From an uncultured Acidimicrobiales bacterium (GTDB taxonomy: Bacteria; Actinomycetota; Acidimicrobiia; Acidimicrobiales; SZUA-35): a DNA stretch of 46,540 nt. This document shows positions 1-7,853 of the stretch, piece by piece (within the stretch, counting starts at the first letter, position 1; the number at the start of each line of letters is the position of its first letter). Position numbers and translations under genes: made by a program. The notes below the pieces were generated by a model that did not search any database, was not told where the DNA came from, and was given only the letters and a program-made list of their open reading frames with translations. The DNA lies in the NCBI GenBank assembly GCA_937997485.1, contig CALKTH010000140.1, forward strand, positions 1 through 46,540. Direction: 5' to 3'.

Positions 1-210
1 TTCTACGTGATGGACGAAGTCGAGGCGGCGCTCGACGACATGAACCTGCGGCGGTTCCTCAGCCTGATCGAGGAGTTCCGCAAGGAAGCGCAGCTCGTCA
101 TCGTGAGCCACCAGAAGAAGACCATGGAAGGCGCCGACACGCTGTACGGCGTCAGCATGAAGCCTGGTGGTTCCTCCAAGGTCGTCTCCGAAAAGGTCTC
201 CGCCCGCTAG
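1..210 (+). CDS. smc: SMC chromosome partition protein, C-terminal end (partial)
   Basis: The window opens inside a reading frame that gives the last 69 residues of an SMC ATPase. FYVMDEVEAALDD is the Walker B/D-loop of the C-terminal half of the ABC-type head (D and E of DEVEAALD bind Mg and activate water), and VIVSHQKKTMEGADTLYGV is the H-loop region with its conserved His. SMC condenses and aligns replicated chromosomes as a dimer with ScpA/ScpB. The gene starts upstream of the window and its stop is TAG at 208-210. In many actinobacteria smc directly precedes ftsY; here about 7.6 kb separates them, holding a MoxR cluster, a two-component system and a protease. Identity is secure; only the head fragment can be judged. 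Confidence 0.95.
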   Translation, partial: FYVMDEVEAALDDMNLRRFLSLIEEFRKEAQLVIVSHQKKTMEGADTLYGVSMKPGGSSKVVSEKVSAR

Positions 211-236
211 TTCCCGTCCGGGCTCTGCGAGCGCCA

Positions 237-313
237 GCCGAAATTTCGTGTCCAGCCCACCGTTCCGGTGGACTGGTACTGCGAGAACCTGGTCGAGGTC
301 GGCGTGCGCTGCA
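237..313 (+). repeat. Dispersed structured 3'-end element, copy 1
   Basis: It begins 26 bases after the smc stop. The element opens with GCCGAAATTTCGTG, which contains the perfect palindrome CGAAATTTCG at 239-248, then a hairpin CCACCG-TTC-CGGTGG at 257-271, then a less conserved arm ending in GCGCTGC. It aligns without gaps over about 77 positions with the copies at 538-613 and 10460-10536. Gene-end position and hairpin suggest a terminator, RNA-processing site or REP-like element. Confidence 0.75.
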
Positions 314-537
314 AGAAGGTGACGCAGCCCTCTTCGGGGAGGCCATTCGGCCGATCGTCGGTCCATTGCTCGGGCGGATGGATTGCCGTCGCAAAGTCTG
401 TGCTCGGGTGAGTGGAGACATGCACGGGGCCGAAGCCGCTGCCGTGTGCACCGGCCGAGCTCCGCCCTGGCCCGGCAGCTCACGACGGGCGAGGACTCGG
501 CCTCGACGCTCTTGCCATGGGCAGCCAGGCCGAAACT

Positions 538-613
538 GCAGCGCTGAGGGACCTTCCGGTCGTTCTCGCAGCGTCAGCACACCGAAACGGTGGGCTGGGC
601 ACGAAATTTCGGC
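538..613 (-). repeat. Dispersed structured 3'-end element, copy 2
   Basis: Read on the minus strand this copy starts 60 bases after the stop of the VWA gene at 674. It has the CGAAATTTCG palindrome (602-611), a hairpin with CACCG/CGGTG arms and a three-base loop (580-592), and the shared GCGCTGC end. CTGCGAGAAC in its distal arm is identical to copy 1. Confidence 0.75.
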
Positions 614-673
614 CAGGCGGCGGCGAGGTCCAGGTTTGGGGCGGGGCGGATCCAGGTTTTGGGCGTGTGGTGA

Positions 674-1660
674 TCAGGGGAGGCGCTGGAACCAGAGGAC
701 GCTGAGGGCCGATGACAGCAACAGCGCGATGAGGGAGGCGGCGATGAACCAGTCGGTCACTTCGCGCTCGGCGTCTTCGAATCCGATGGCTGAGCCGATG
801 TTCTCGTAGACCGTCTCCAGCTCGCCGATGCTCTCTGCGGTGAAGAACGCGCCGCCGGTCGAGTCGGCGATCTGCTCGAGGCTGTCGCCTCCCACGGGCA
901 CCGGAATCTCCTGCGGGTCGATGGCCTCGGTCTCCGGATCGTCGTACATGATGAACCCTTCGGCGGTGCCGAAGGCGATGGTCGACACCGGGATCTGCGC
1001 CTCAAGCGCAGCCTGCGTGGCCAACAGGTCGGGCCGACCCACCGTGGTGGTGCCATCGGAGAGCAGCACGATGCGGGCGGGGGCTCGGTCACCGTTCTCG
1101 TCCGGTGGCACCGAGAGCAGCGCATCGAGGGAAGTGAAGATGGCCTCGCCGATCGCGGTCGATTCGGCAAGCTGGAGGTTGTCGATGACCCGGATGGCGG
1201 CAACGCGATCGGTGGTTGGGGGCAGCAGCACCGAGGCCGTGCCGGCGAATCCGACGATGCCCACGTTCAGCGTTTCCGGAAGCTCGGTGACGAAGCGCTT
1301 CGCTGCGTCTTGGGCGGCGACGAGGCGGTCGGGCTCAACGTCGGCTGCTTGCATGGAGAGCGAAACGTCGATGGCCACGATGACGGTGGCCCGTTCTCGA
1401 GGCACCCGGACGGTGGCGGTGGGGCGAGCGAACCCCGCGGTGAGAATCGAGAGCGCAACAAGGAAGATCGCTGCGGTCGTGTGCCGACGCCAGCCCGGTC
1501 GTTTGGGCAGCACGGAATCGAGCAGATCTGCGGAGGCGATGCGGGCGGCGTAGACCTTGCGGCGGCGCTGGAGGAAGGCGTACGCAACGAGTAGAACGGC
1601 AACGCCAATGAGGAACCAGAGCCGATCCGGCTCGAGGAAACTGATACCGAAGATCTTCAT
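674..1660 (-). CDS. Membrane-anchored VWA-domain protein (BatA/BatB-like)
   Basis: A 328-residue protein. The N terminus carries two membrane segments at about residues 13-31 and 61-78, followed by a von Willebrand A domain from about 92 with a complete MIDAS metal site (D98-V-S100-L-S102, later a Thr in STAIGEA and LSDGT), and a last membrane helix at about 302-322. This is the plan of Bat (aerotolerance-type) proteins, where the VWA domain faces outward and binds a partner through a metal ion. I chose ATG at 1660 because it gives the family N terminus MKIFGISFLEPDRLW, has GGAG about 10 bases upstream and forms an ATGA overlap with the stop of the preceding DUF58 gene. It is the last gene of the moxR-DUF58-VWA operon. 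The substrate of these systems is generally not known. Confidence 0.9.
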   Translation of the reverse strand: MKIFGISFLEPDRLWFLIGVAVLLVAYAFLQRRRKVYAARIASADLLDSVLPKRPGWRRHTTAAIFLVALSILTAGFARPTATVRVPRERATVIVAIDVSLSMQAADVEPDRLVAAQDAAKRFVTELPETLNVGIVGFAGTASVLLPPTTDRVAAIRVIDNLQLAESTAIGEAIFTSLDALLSVPPDENGDRAPARIVLLSDGTTTVGRPDLLATQAALEAQIPVSTIAFGTAEGFIMYDDPETEAIDPQEIPVPVGGDSLEQIADSTGGAFFTAESIGELETVYENIGSAIGFEDAEREVTDWFIAASLIALLLSSALSVLWFQRLP

Positions 1661-2592
1661 CGCCGGGCTCCTGTTCCGTTCATCGCCATCATGCGATGGC
1701 GGCGGGCGCCAACGAAGCGGACGAGGTCGTCCATCCACTCTTGGTCGGTGCGGAGAACGAGATGGTCGATGCGGGCGGAGCGAAGCGAGTTGGCGATGTC
1801 GGCCCGGCGTTCGGTCGCCGCCTTGGCGTAGGCGTCTCGGACCTTTGCCTTGTGCGTCGGGATCTCCCGGATCTGGCCCGTCGCCGGATCTTGCACGGGA
1901 AGAAGGCCGACGTTCGGAAGCTCGAGCTCGATGGGGTCGATGACCTCAACGGCCAGCACATCGTGCTTGGTCGCTGCCACTCGCAAGTGCTGCTCCCAGC
2001 CGGGGGCAACGCGGAAGTCGGACACGACAACAAGGAGCCCACGTCGGCGAGCCACGCTGCCGAGGCGATGAACGGCGTGGCCGAGATCGGTCACGCCGGA
2101 CCCGTCGTCGCGAGGCGTCTCGGCCAGTTCATGAAGGATGTGGAGTAGATGCTTTCGGGAGCCCTTGGCCGGGATGATTTTGCTGTCCTCTCGGCCAGCG
2201 AACATCGCTCCCAGCCGGTTGCCGTCGCGGTTCGTCAGGAATCCCACGGCGGCGGCAGCTGCGAGCACGAGTTCACGCTTTTCGCTGGAAGCGGTCCCCA
2301 TGTCGAGTCGGGCGCCCCGATCGAGAAGCAGCCAGGTTTCCAGTTCACGCTCAGCGATGGTCTGGCGGGTGTACGGCGTGTTGAGGCGAGCGGTGACGTT
2401 CCAGTCAATACGGCGGACGTCGTCGCCGGGGGCGTAGGCGCGGGTCTCACCTAGCTCGCTGCCATGTCCAGGCACGAGTCCGCGATGGTCTCCGTGCAGG
2501 AGACCATCGAGACGGCGGGTCACGTCGAGCTCCAAACGTCGGAGAATCTCTCGTGTCCGGCCCGCAGTGAGCGACTCGGGCGTGATTGTCAC
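1657..2592 (-). CDS. DUF58 domain protein
   Basis: A 311-residue protein of the DUF58 family that accompanies MoxR ATPases. The signature is at residues 56-69 (GDDVRRIDWNVTAR, preceded by Y-x-P). A VWA-like fold follows: LLLDRGARLDMGT lies where MIDAS would be but lacks the DxSxS pattern, so metal binding through this site is doubtful, and LVVVSDF marks the later strand. No membrane segment is visible, so it is probably cytoplasmic. The GTG start overlaps the moxR stop (GTGA), and its own TGA overlaps the next ATG, so the three proteins should be made together. Its role is presumably to link the MoxR ATPase to the membrane VWA protein; this is inferred from family context. Confidence 0.88.
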   Translation of the reverse strand: MTITPESLTAGRTREILRRLELDVTRRLDGLLHGDHRGLVPGHGSELGETRAYAPGDDVRRIDWNVTARLNTPYTRQTIAERELETWLLLDRGARLDMGTASSEKRELVLAAAAAVGFLTNRDGNRLGAMFAGREDSKIIPAKGSRKHLLHILHELAETPRDDGSGVTDLGHAVHRLGSVARRRGLLVVVSDFRVAPGWEQHLRVAATKHDVLAVEVIDPIELELPNVGLLPVQDPATGQIREIPTHKAKVRDAYAKAATERRADIANSLRSARIDHLVLRTDQEWMDDLVRFVGARRHRMMAMNGTGARR

Positions 2593-3995
2593 GACTGCGG
2601 CATCTCGATCGTTGGATCAGTGGCCGGCGAGACCGATGGCGTGGCTCGGGCCGGGGGAGGAGGCGGCGTGGCCGACGGCGCAGGGGAGGGAGCGGGCGCA
2701 GGAGGTGGCGCCGGGGCGGGGTTCGAGGGAGCGGTCGTCGACGGACTTGCGGCCCATCCAGGCTCTGGCACTGGGGCGCCGCTTGAAGGGGTGGTCACGG
2801 GCGCTGGCGTTGTTGGCGTCGGCGCAATCGAGGGGGCCGGGGCTGGCGGAGGAGTAGCTGCAGAAGTAGCTGGCGCCGGGGTACCAGTGGGCGTTGCCGG
2901 AGCGGCAGGTGCTCGATGCTCGACGGGGCTCACCGCAGCGGCGGGCACCATGGCCAGCAGCCGGTTGAGCACATCATCAGCGCTCAGATCCTTGGCCAGT
3001 GCTTCGTAGGACAGCATGAGACGGTGGCGGAGCACGTCTCGAGCAACATCGAACACGTCCTGCGGGACGACGTAGGAGCGGCCACGCAGGATGGCAAGCG
3101 CCCGGCCAGCAGCGACGAGGCCAAGCGTGGCACGGGGGCTCACACCAAAGTCGATGAGCGGCGCCAATTCGGGCAGCCCGCGCTCGGCCGGCTCACGAGT
3201 GGCCATCACGAGGTCCACCGCGTACTGGGCAACGCCAGCATCCACGTAGACGAGATCGGTGGCGGCCTGCAGACGACGCAGGTCGTCGAGCTCCAGGGCC
3301 GGACTGGCCTCGGGCATCGAGACGCCGACTCGGCGCACGATCTCGAGCTCCTCAGTGGGGGAGGGGTAGCCAACGGTGACCTTCATGAGGAAGCGATCTC
3401 GCTGCGCCTCGGGGAGCGTGTAGACGCCCTCACTTTCCACCGGGTTCTGGGTGGCCAGCACGAGGAAGGGATCTGGGAGCTTGCGGGTCTCGCCGCCGAT
3501 GGAGACCTGGCGCTCGGCCATCACCTCGAGCAGAGCGGATTGGACCTTGGCTGGCGCTCGATTGATCTCGTCGGTGAGCACGAGGTTGGCGAAGACGGGG
3601 CCCCACTCCGTGTCGAACCGTTCCTCACTGGCCTTCCAGATGCGAGTGCCAATGAGGTCCGATGGGAGCAGGTCTGGCGTGAATTGCAGACGGGAGAAGC
3701 TGCCGCCGATTGCGGTGGCGAGCGTGGAGATCGCCAGCGTCTTGGCGAGACCGGGAAGACCCTCGAGCAGGATGTGGCCGCGGGCGAGCAGTGCCACGAG
3801 CAGCCGCTCGACCATGTGGTCCTGGCCAACGATGACCTTCTTGACCTCGAACAACGCCTTTTCGAGCTGAGCGGCCGCTACCTGCACGTCGAGCGGCGCC
3901 TCGGTCACGCCCACATTCGATGACGGAAGGGACGGTGCGCCAGGCGCCGCAATGGCGGATGAGGGGGCGTTTGGAGAGACAGGGGGGAGGGACAT
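2589..3995 (-). CDS. MoxR-family AAA+ ATPase with long Pro/Ala-rich tail
   Basis: A 468-residue MoxR AAA+ ATPase. Walker A is GLPGLAKT (79-86), Walker B is LVLTDEINRAP (about 137-147), and ATQNPVESEGVYTLPEAQRDRF is the sensor 1/MoxR signature region. MoxR proteins act as chaperone-like remodelling ATPases for VWA-containing partners. The family core ends near residue 345; the last ~120 residues are almost only Pro, Ala, Thr and Ser, an unusually long disordered tail. The ATG at 3995 has GGAG 7-10 bases upstream and opens an operon divergent from the response regulator at 4202. A second moxR with a canonical Walker A lies at 20829-21833. Function of the tail is unknown; it could tether or space the ring from partners. 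Confidence 0.9.
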   Translation of the reverse strand: MSLPPVSPNAPSSAIAAPGAPSLPSSNVGVTEAPLDVQVAAAQLEKALFEVKKVIVGQDHMVERLLVALLARGHILLEGLPGLAKTLAISTLATAIGGSFSRLQFTPDLLPSDLIGTRIWKASEERFDTEWGPVFANLVLTDEINRAPAKVQSALLEVMAERQVSIGGETRKLPDPFLVLATQNPVESEGVYTLPEAQRDRFLMKVTVGYPSPTEELEIVRRVGVSMPEASPALELDDLRRLQAATDLVYVDAGVAQYAVDLVMATREPAERGLPELAPLIDFGVSPRATLGLVAAGRALAILRGRSYVVPQDVFDVARDVLRHRLMLSYEALAKDLSADDVLNRLLAMVPAAAVSPVEHRAPAAPATPTGTPAPATSAATPPPAPAPSIAPTPTTPAPVTTPSSGAPVPEPGWAASPSTTAPSNPAPAPPPAPAPSPAPSATPPPPPARATPSVSPATDPTIEMPQS

Positions 3996-4189
3996 CGAGG
4001 CTCCGCAGCAGAGAAAAGAAGAAAGGTGTTCGGCAAGTGTGACCGATCGGGCCCCCAGTCAATCGGATCGAGTCGAAAGCCGAACGAAAGAGCCCCTCGT
4101 CCTGTCGGCTCGGGAAGCCCTCTGTTGATTCGCTCTGCCCGGTATGGCCGATCTGCTCGTCTTTGCAGATTCTTTCGGTGGGTCCTGCG

Positions 4190-4195
4190 TATTCT
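4190..4195 (+). promoter_or_regulatory. -10 hexamer TATTCT, leaderless start of the response regulator
   Basis: TATTCT is followed by six bases and then the GTG at 4202, so transcription would begin at or next to the start codon. No Shine-Dalgarno sequence precedes the GTG. The bases before the hexamer, TGCG, recur before the -10 at 6302. Confidence 0.55.
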
Positions 4196-4201
4196 CCCCA
4201 C

Positions 4202-4912
4202 GTGCGCATTCTCGTTGTTGACGATGAAGCTGAGTTGGCTGACGCCATTGCTGCGTCTCTCCGCAAGGAGGGATACGCCGTGGATGTGGCCACCGATGGG
4301 CAGGGGGCGCTCGATCGACTCATGATCAACGAGTACGACCTCGTCACCCTCGACCTCACGCTCCCCGACATCGAGGGCCGTGAGATCTGTCGCATGATCC
4401 GCACCGATCCGCAGTTCGACCCCCAGACCCGTGTGCTCATGGTGACGGCCCGGGACGAGATCGATGATCGCATCGCCGGTCTCGACGATGGTGCCGACGA
4501 CTACCTCGTCAAGCCCTTCGCCCTTCGTGAGCTGTCTGCTCGTGTGCGCACGCTCATGCGTAGAGAAACCTCTGGCGCCGACGCTGTGCTGCGATCGGGC
4601 GAGCTCGAGGTCGACACAGCCCGTCACACGGCGAAGTGGAAGGGCGAACCGATCGATCTGACCACGAAGGAGTTCGCACTCCTCCGCTACTTCATGTCCC
4701 ACCCCGGCGATGTCCTCAGCCAGGAACGCCTGCTGGAACACGTGTGGGACGAGGCGATGGACCCGTTCACGAACACGGTGCGGGTCACGGTCGGAACCTT
4801 GCGCCGCAAGCTCTCTTCTGCCTCCGACGAGACGCTGATCGAGACTGTCATTGGCGCCGGCTACCGGCTGGTCAATCCTTTGGGCGAAGCGTCCGAGGGT
4901 TCCGAGGACTGA
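4202..4912 (+). CDS. OmpR/PhoB-type response regulator
   Basis: A 236-residue DNA-binding regulator. The receiver domain has the acidic pair in VRILVVDDEAE (residues 7-8), phosphoacceptor D51 in VTLDLTLPD, a switch Thr in VMVTARD and the conserved Lys in LVKPFAL. The C-terminal half is a winged helix (LTTKEFALLRYFMSHPGDV...RLLEHVWD...VRVTVGTLRRKL...TVIGAGYRL). I chose GTG 4202 because it puts the receiver at the N terminus and sits six bases from a -10 hexamer; an upstream ATG at 4163 in frame would add 13 residues unlike the family. The sensor kinase gene follows immediately (TGAATG), so the pair is one unit. The signal and target genes cannot be told from sequence; the neighbouring HtrA-like protease would fit an envelope-stress role, which is inference. 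Confidence 0.92.
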   Translation: MRILVVDDEAELADAIAASLRKEGYAVDVATDGQGALDRLMINEYDLVTLDLTLPDIEGREICRMIRTDPQFDPQTRVLMVTARDEIDDRIAGLDDGADDYLVKPFALRELSARVRTLMRRETSGADAVLRSGELEVDTARHTAKWKGEPIDLTTKEFALLRYFMSHPGDVLSQERLLEHVWDEAMDPFTNTVRVTVGTLRRKLSSASDETLIETVIGAGYRLVNPLGEASEGSED

Positions 4913-6079
4913 ATGCCTTCCTTCGTCCAGTCGATCCGCTTCCGGCTGTCCCTGACGTTTGCGCTGGTCGTGTTCTCGGTGGGCTCGTTCCTCGTTGGTG
5001 GCCTCTACGTCTGGCAGGTCAACCAGCTCGAGCAGCCGGTTCTGCAGACGAGGCGCCTCGTGTTCGAGGACGCCAGGACGGGGGAGCGGTTCGAGTCCGA
5101 CATGCGGGTCTACACCCGCGAAGAGGCGAACCTGGCGTTCGTCCAGGCGCTCGAGGTTGAGGCGGAGCGGCAGGCGCTCGTCGAGCTCAGGAAGGCGTCC
5201 TTCGGTGCGCTCACGGTCCTCTTCGTCGCCAGCTTCGGTTCGGGCTATCTCCTTGCGGGTTGGGCCCTGCGTCCGGTCAGTCGCATTTCTGGAGTGGCGA
5301 AGGACATCACGGCCACCGACCTGTCTCGTCGCATCAGCCTGAAGGGTCCCGACGACGAGTTGAAGAACATGGCGGACACGTTCGACGACATGCTCGACCG
5401 ACTCCAAGGAGCCTTCGAGGACCAGCGTCGGTTCGTGCACGAGGCGTCGCACGAGCTGCGTAACCCGCTCGCCGTCGCCCAAACCAATCTCGAACTGGCG
5501 CTCGATGGCGGCGACAAAGAAGAGCTGACGAAGGGCGCTGAGATCGCCCTCCGTTCAACGGGGCGAATGCAGGTGCTCGTCGAAGACCTCTTGGAGCAGG
5601 CTCGCCAGGGCGTGCCTGAGTTGAACCGGCAGCAGATCGACATGAACCGGCTTGCCGCTGACGCAGCAACAGAGTTTGCCGCAGCGGCCGGCAAGCGTCA
5701 CCTGTCGATTGCGACGGAGTTGGCTGCGGCCGAGGTCTTGGTGAACGGGGACGGTCCGGCTCTGCGTCGAGCCCTCTCCAACCTTCTGGCGAACGCGGTG
5801 CGGCTCGCCCCGGAAGGATCAACGATCGGCCTTCGCACAGCAATGGCCGATGACTGTGTGTTGTTGAGCGTGAGTGATGAAGGCCCGGGCATCGCACCCT
5901 CGGATCACGACTCGATCTTCCAACGGTTCTGGCGAGGTCAGGATGCCGGTTCGGGAAGTGGCCTCGGGCTGAGCATCGTGCGCCAGATCGCCGAGCGGCA
6001 TGGAGGTCAGGTGTTGCTCGACTCCGATGCCGGTCGCGGTTCGACGTTCACGCTGCGCCTGCCCACGCCCGTCGCCTGA
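4913..6079 (+). CDS. Two-component sensor histidine kinase
   Basis: A 388-residue membrane kinase. TM1 spans about residues 9-33 and TM2 about 99-120, bounding an extracytoplasmic sensor of only about 65 residues. A HAMP linker follows (to about 170), then the HisKA domain with phosphorylated H180 in EASHELRNPL, and a HATPase_c domain with N-box ALSNLLANAVRLAP, G1 box DEGPGIA and G2 box GSGLGLSIV. All catalytic boxes are intact. ATG at 4913 directly abuts the regulator stop (TGA then ATG), a coupled arrangement. The architecture is that of CutS/MtrB/TcrY-type actinobacterial kinases; the short sensor region gives no clue to the ligand. Confidence 0.93.
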   Translation: MPSFVQSIRFRLSLTFALVVFSVGSFLVGGLYVWQVNQLEQPVLQTRRLVFEDARTGERFESDMRVYTREEANLAFVQALEVEAERQALVELRKASFGALTVLFVASFGSGYLLAGWALRPVSRISGVAKDITATDLSRRISLKGPDDELKNMADTFDDMLDRLQGAFEDQRRFVHEASHELRNPLAVAQTNLELALDGGDKEELTKGAEIALRSTGRMQVLVEDLLEQARQGVPELNRQQIDMNRLAADAATEFAAAAGKRHLSIATELAAAEVLVNGDGPALRRALSNLLANAVRLAPEGSTIGLRTAMADDCVLLSVSDEGPGIAPSDHDSIFQRFWRGQDAGSGSGLGLSIVRQIAERHGGQVLLDSDAGRGSTFTLRLPTPVA

Positions 6080-6301
6080 CGCTGGCAGACCGAAGCCGGG
6101 TTCGGACGAGCGCCCTCGATCGCCGAGCCGTCGCTCAGTCGTGATCGTTGCTGGCCTGCAGAGACATCGGGTGCAGATCTCGTTTGGTTTTGATGCTGAG
6201 ATGCACCCAATGTCAGCGCGCACTCGTTCAGGTCTGGTCTCGTTTCTCCGATGTTCAGAAGATGGGCGCCGACCTTTACTCATGCTTTCTGATTCGTTGC
6301 G

Positions 6302-6307
6302 TAGGTT
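6302..6307 (+). promoter_or_regulatory. -10 hexamer TAGGTT, leaderless start of the HtrA-like gene
   Basis: TAGGTT is followed by six bases and then ATG 6314, the same spacing as at 4190-4202, again with TGCG just before the hexamer. No clear -35 box and no Shine-Dalgarno sequence are visible. The remaining intergenic bases from 6080 show nothing else I can support. Confidence 0.5.
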
Positions 6308-6313
6308 CGTGAC

Positions 6314-7726
6314 ATGAAGTTCCGCCGTACTCCTGACAACGACGACGCAGCTGCCGCCTCCGCCCCGGTCGAGTGGATCGAGTCCTCCGCTCCCGCCCAG
6401 GCCGCCCCCAGCGCACCCGTCGCCCCGGCAGCGCCCACCGCTCCGCCGGTCTTCAACCCCTCCTCCCAGTTCTCCGCCGAAACCTCCACCGGCGGATTGC
6501 CGAGCCGGTCCGGGTCGCACCCTGTGTCGCCGCCCGTGCCCCCGGGCCGGTTCGGCCAGCCTCAACAACCGCCGATGGTGGCTCGGGGCAGCATGCTGCC
6601 GCCCACCCCTCCGCCGAGTCAGTTCGGCGCTCCGGCCGAGCGCATCGTTCCTGAGCCGGACCCCGTTCCCTCGGGGCCCGGTTGGGGCTGGCGAGCACTC
6701 GTGGCCTTCGTTGCCGGTGGCGTGATCGCCGGGGGCAGCTTTGCTGCTGCCAACTACAGCGAACGCGACACCGACACCGCCAGTCCAACGGTTGCTGCCG
6801 CTCCTGCCTCGGTTCCAGGCCCCGTCTCACCGCCGATCGTCGTGGAGCCTCCAGACCTGGACACGTCCGAGCCCGCCGCGTTCGTGGCCAGCCTGCTCGG
6901 CCCCTCCGTCGTCCAGATCGAGATCCCGAACTTCGGATTGGGAAGCGGTGTTGTCTACGGCGATGGTCTCATCATCACGAACCAGCATGTGGTCGGCGAG
7001 GCGACCGAGGTCGACGTTCGTACCTCCGATGGACGTGTGCTCGCCGGCGAGGTCCTCGGCGGCGACGAGCGCACCGATATCGCCGTTGTCTCCGTTGGCT
7101 CGGGATCTGGGCTGCCCGCAGCCCAGCTGGCTGTTGGCGACGAGCTCCAAGTCGGCCAGGCCACGATTGCGATCGGTAGCCCCTTCCAGCTGCAGCAGAC
7201 GGTTACTTCCGGGATCATCTCCGCCGTCAACCGCCCGATCTTCAACGGTGTTGGCCTCAACGCCATGATTCAGACCGACGCGGCCATCAATCCGGGTAAC
7301 TCCGGTGGCGCACTGTCTGACCGCAATGGTCGGGTGATTGGTATCAACACGTCGATCCAGACCGACGGCACAGGCAACAGCAACATCGGCGTGGGCTTCG
7401 CCGTCCCGATCGACACCGCTGTGAACATCGCCGAGCGCATCGTCGCTGGCGAGCCGATGACGGCTGGTTTCCTCGGAGTCTCCGGAGCCCCGACAACGAC
7501 CGGCGATGCTGGCATCAATGTGACCGATGTGACCGCCGGATCGGCCGCCGAGCGAGCGGGTCTGCAAATCGGCGATCGTGTGGTCAAGCTCGACGGAGCA
7601 CCCGTCACCGCCATCGAAGAGCTCGCTGGCCTGGTCCAGACTCGTTTCCCCGGCGATGAAGTGGACATCGAGCTGGTTCGTGACGGCGAGACCATCATCG
7701 TCACTGCTGTCCTCGGCGAACGCTGA
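6314..7726 (+). CDS. HtrA/DegP-like membrane-anchored serine protease with PDZ domain
   Basis: A 470-residue protein with a Pro/Ala-rich cytoplasmic N terminus (about 1-120), one membrane helix at about 124-146, a trypsin-like protease domain and a C-terminal PDZ domain (about 380-468). The catalytic triad is complete: H225 in NQHVV, D255 in RTDIAVV and S330 in NPGNSGGAL. The PDZ part begins near GFLGVSG and contains AERAGLQIGDRVVKLDG. The plan matches actinobacterial HtrA/PepD proteins that degrade or refold damaged proteins outside the membrane. It has its own leaderless-type promoter and is followed by a strong hairpin at 7770-7799, so it is probably monocistronic. It follows a two-component system, as htrA genes often do in actinobacteria (mprAB-pepD), which makes regulation by that pair plausible. 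Confidence 0.93.
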   Translation: MKFRRTPDNDDAAAASAPVEWIESSAPAQAAPSAPVAPAAPTAPPVFNPSSQFSAETSTGGLPSRSGSHPVSPPVPPGRFGQPQQPPMVARGSMLPPTPPPSQFGAPAERIVPEPDPVPSGPGWGWRALVAFVAGGVIAGGSFAAANYSERDTDTASPTVAAAPASVPGPVSPPIVVEPPDLDTSEPAAFVASLLGPSVVQIEIPNFGLGSGVVYGDGLIITNQHVVGEATEVDVRTSDGRVLAGEVLGGDERTDIAVVSVGSGSGLPAAQLAVGDELQVGQATIAIGSPFQLQQTVTSGIISAVNRPIFNGVGLNAMIQTDAAINPGNSGGALSDRNGRVIGINTSIQTDGTGNSNIGVGFAVPIDTAVNIAERIVAGEPMTAGFLGVSGAPTTTGDAGINVTDVTAGSAAERAGLQIGDRVVKLDGAPVTAIEELAGLVQTRFPGDEVDIELVRDGETIIVTAVLGER

Positions 7727-7769
7727 GACTTGACGCTGACACTCGACACAGAGAACTGAACGCTGCAAC

Positions 7770-7799
7770 CCGGGCGCCCTCCATGTGGAGGGCGCCCGG
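7770..7799 (+). terminator. 13-bp perfect hairpin after the protease gene
   Basis: Arms CCGGGCGCCCTCC (7770-7782) and GGAGGGCGCCCGG (7787-7799) are perfectly complementary around the loop ATGT. There is no T run, as is common for actinobacterial terminators. It separates the protease gene from ftsY. Confidence 0.75.
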
Positions 7800-7837
7800 T
7801 CCGCGTTCCAGCCACACCAGCAGCAGGGAGCAAGCGG

Positions 7838-7843
7838 TAGCCT
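7838..7843 (+). promoter_or_regulatory. -10 hexamer TAGCCT upstream of ftsY
   Basis: TAGCCT lies ten bases before ATG 7854, predicting a 5' leader of only about four bases. The ffh start (27585) has TAGCAT at exactly the same ten-base spacing. Confidence 0.5.
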
Positions 7844-7853
7844 CCCGAGTGTT

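Larger units (their letters stand above)
211..673. other. 463-base non-coding region between convergent genes
   Basis: This stretch lies between the 3' end of smc (plus) and the 3' end of the VWA gene (minus). I see no credible gene. It holds two copies of a dispersed structured repeat in inverted arrangement, at 237-313 and 538-613, each in the same orientation relative to the gene that ends next to it. The sequence between the copies, about 314-537, has no recognisable feature. Confidence 0.7.

Noticed and set aside
237..410. Open frame through repeat copy 1 as an extra small protein
   Set aside because: The other two copies have a stop at the equivalent place and vary in the hairpin loop while keeping pairing, which suggests RNA or DNA constraint rather than coding.
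237..613. Two inverted repeats as ends of a MITE or small transposon
   Set aside because: There is no target-site duplication, no transposase fragment, and the third copy at 10460-10536 stands alone. Placement after gene ends fits a 3'-end element better.
2605..2960. Antisense Gly/Ala-rich frames over the MoxR tail and other GC-rich genes
   Set aside because: They mirror the Pro/Ala codons of the real gene on the other strand and lack starts, domains or codon patterns of their own.
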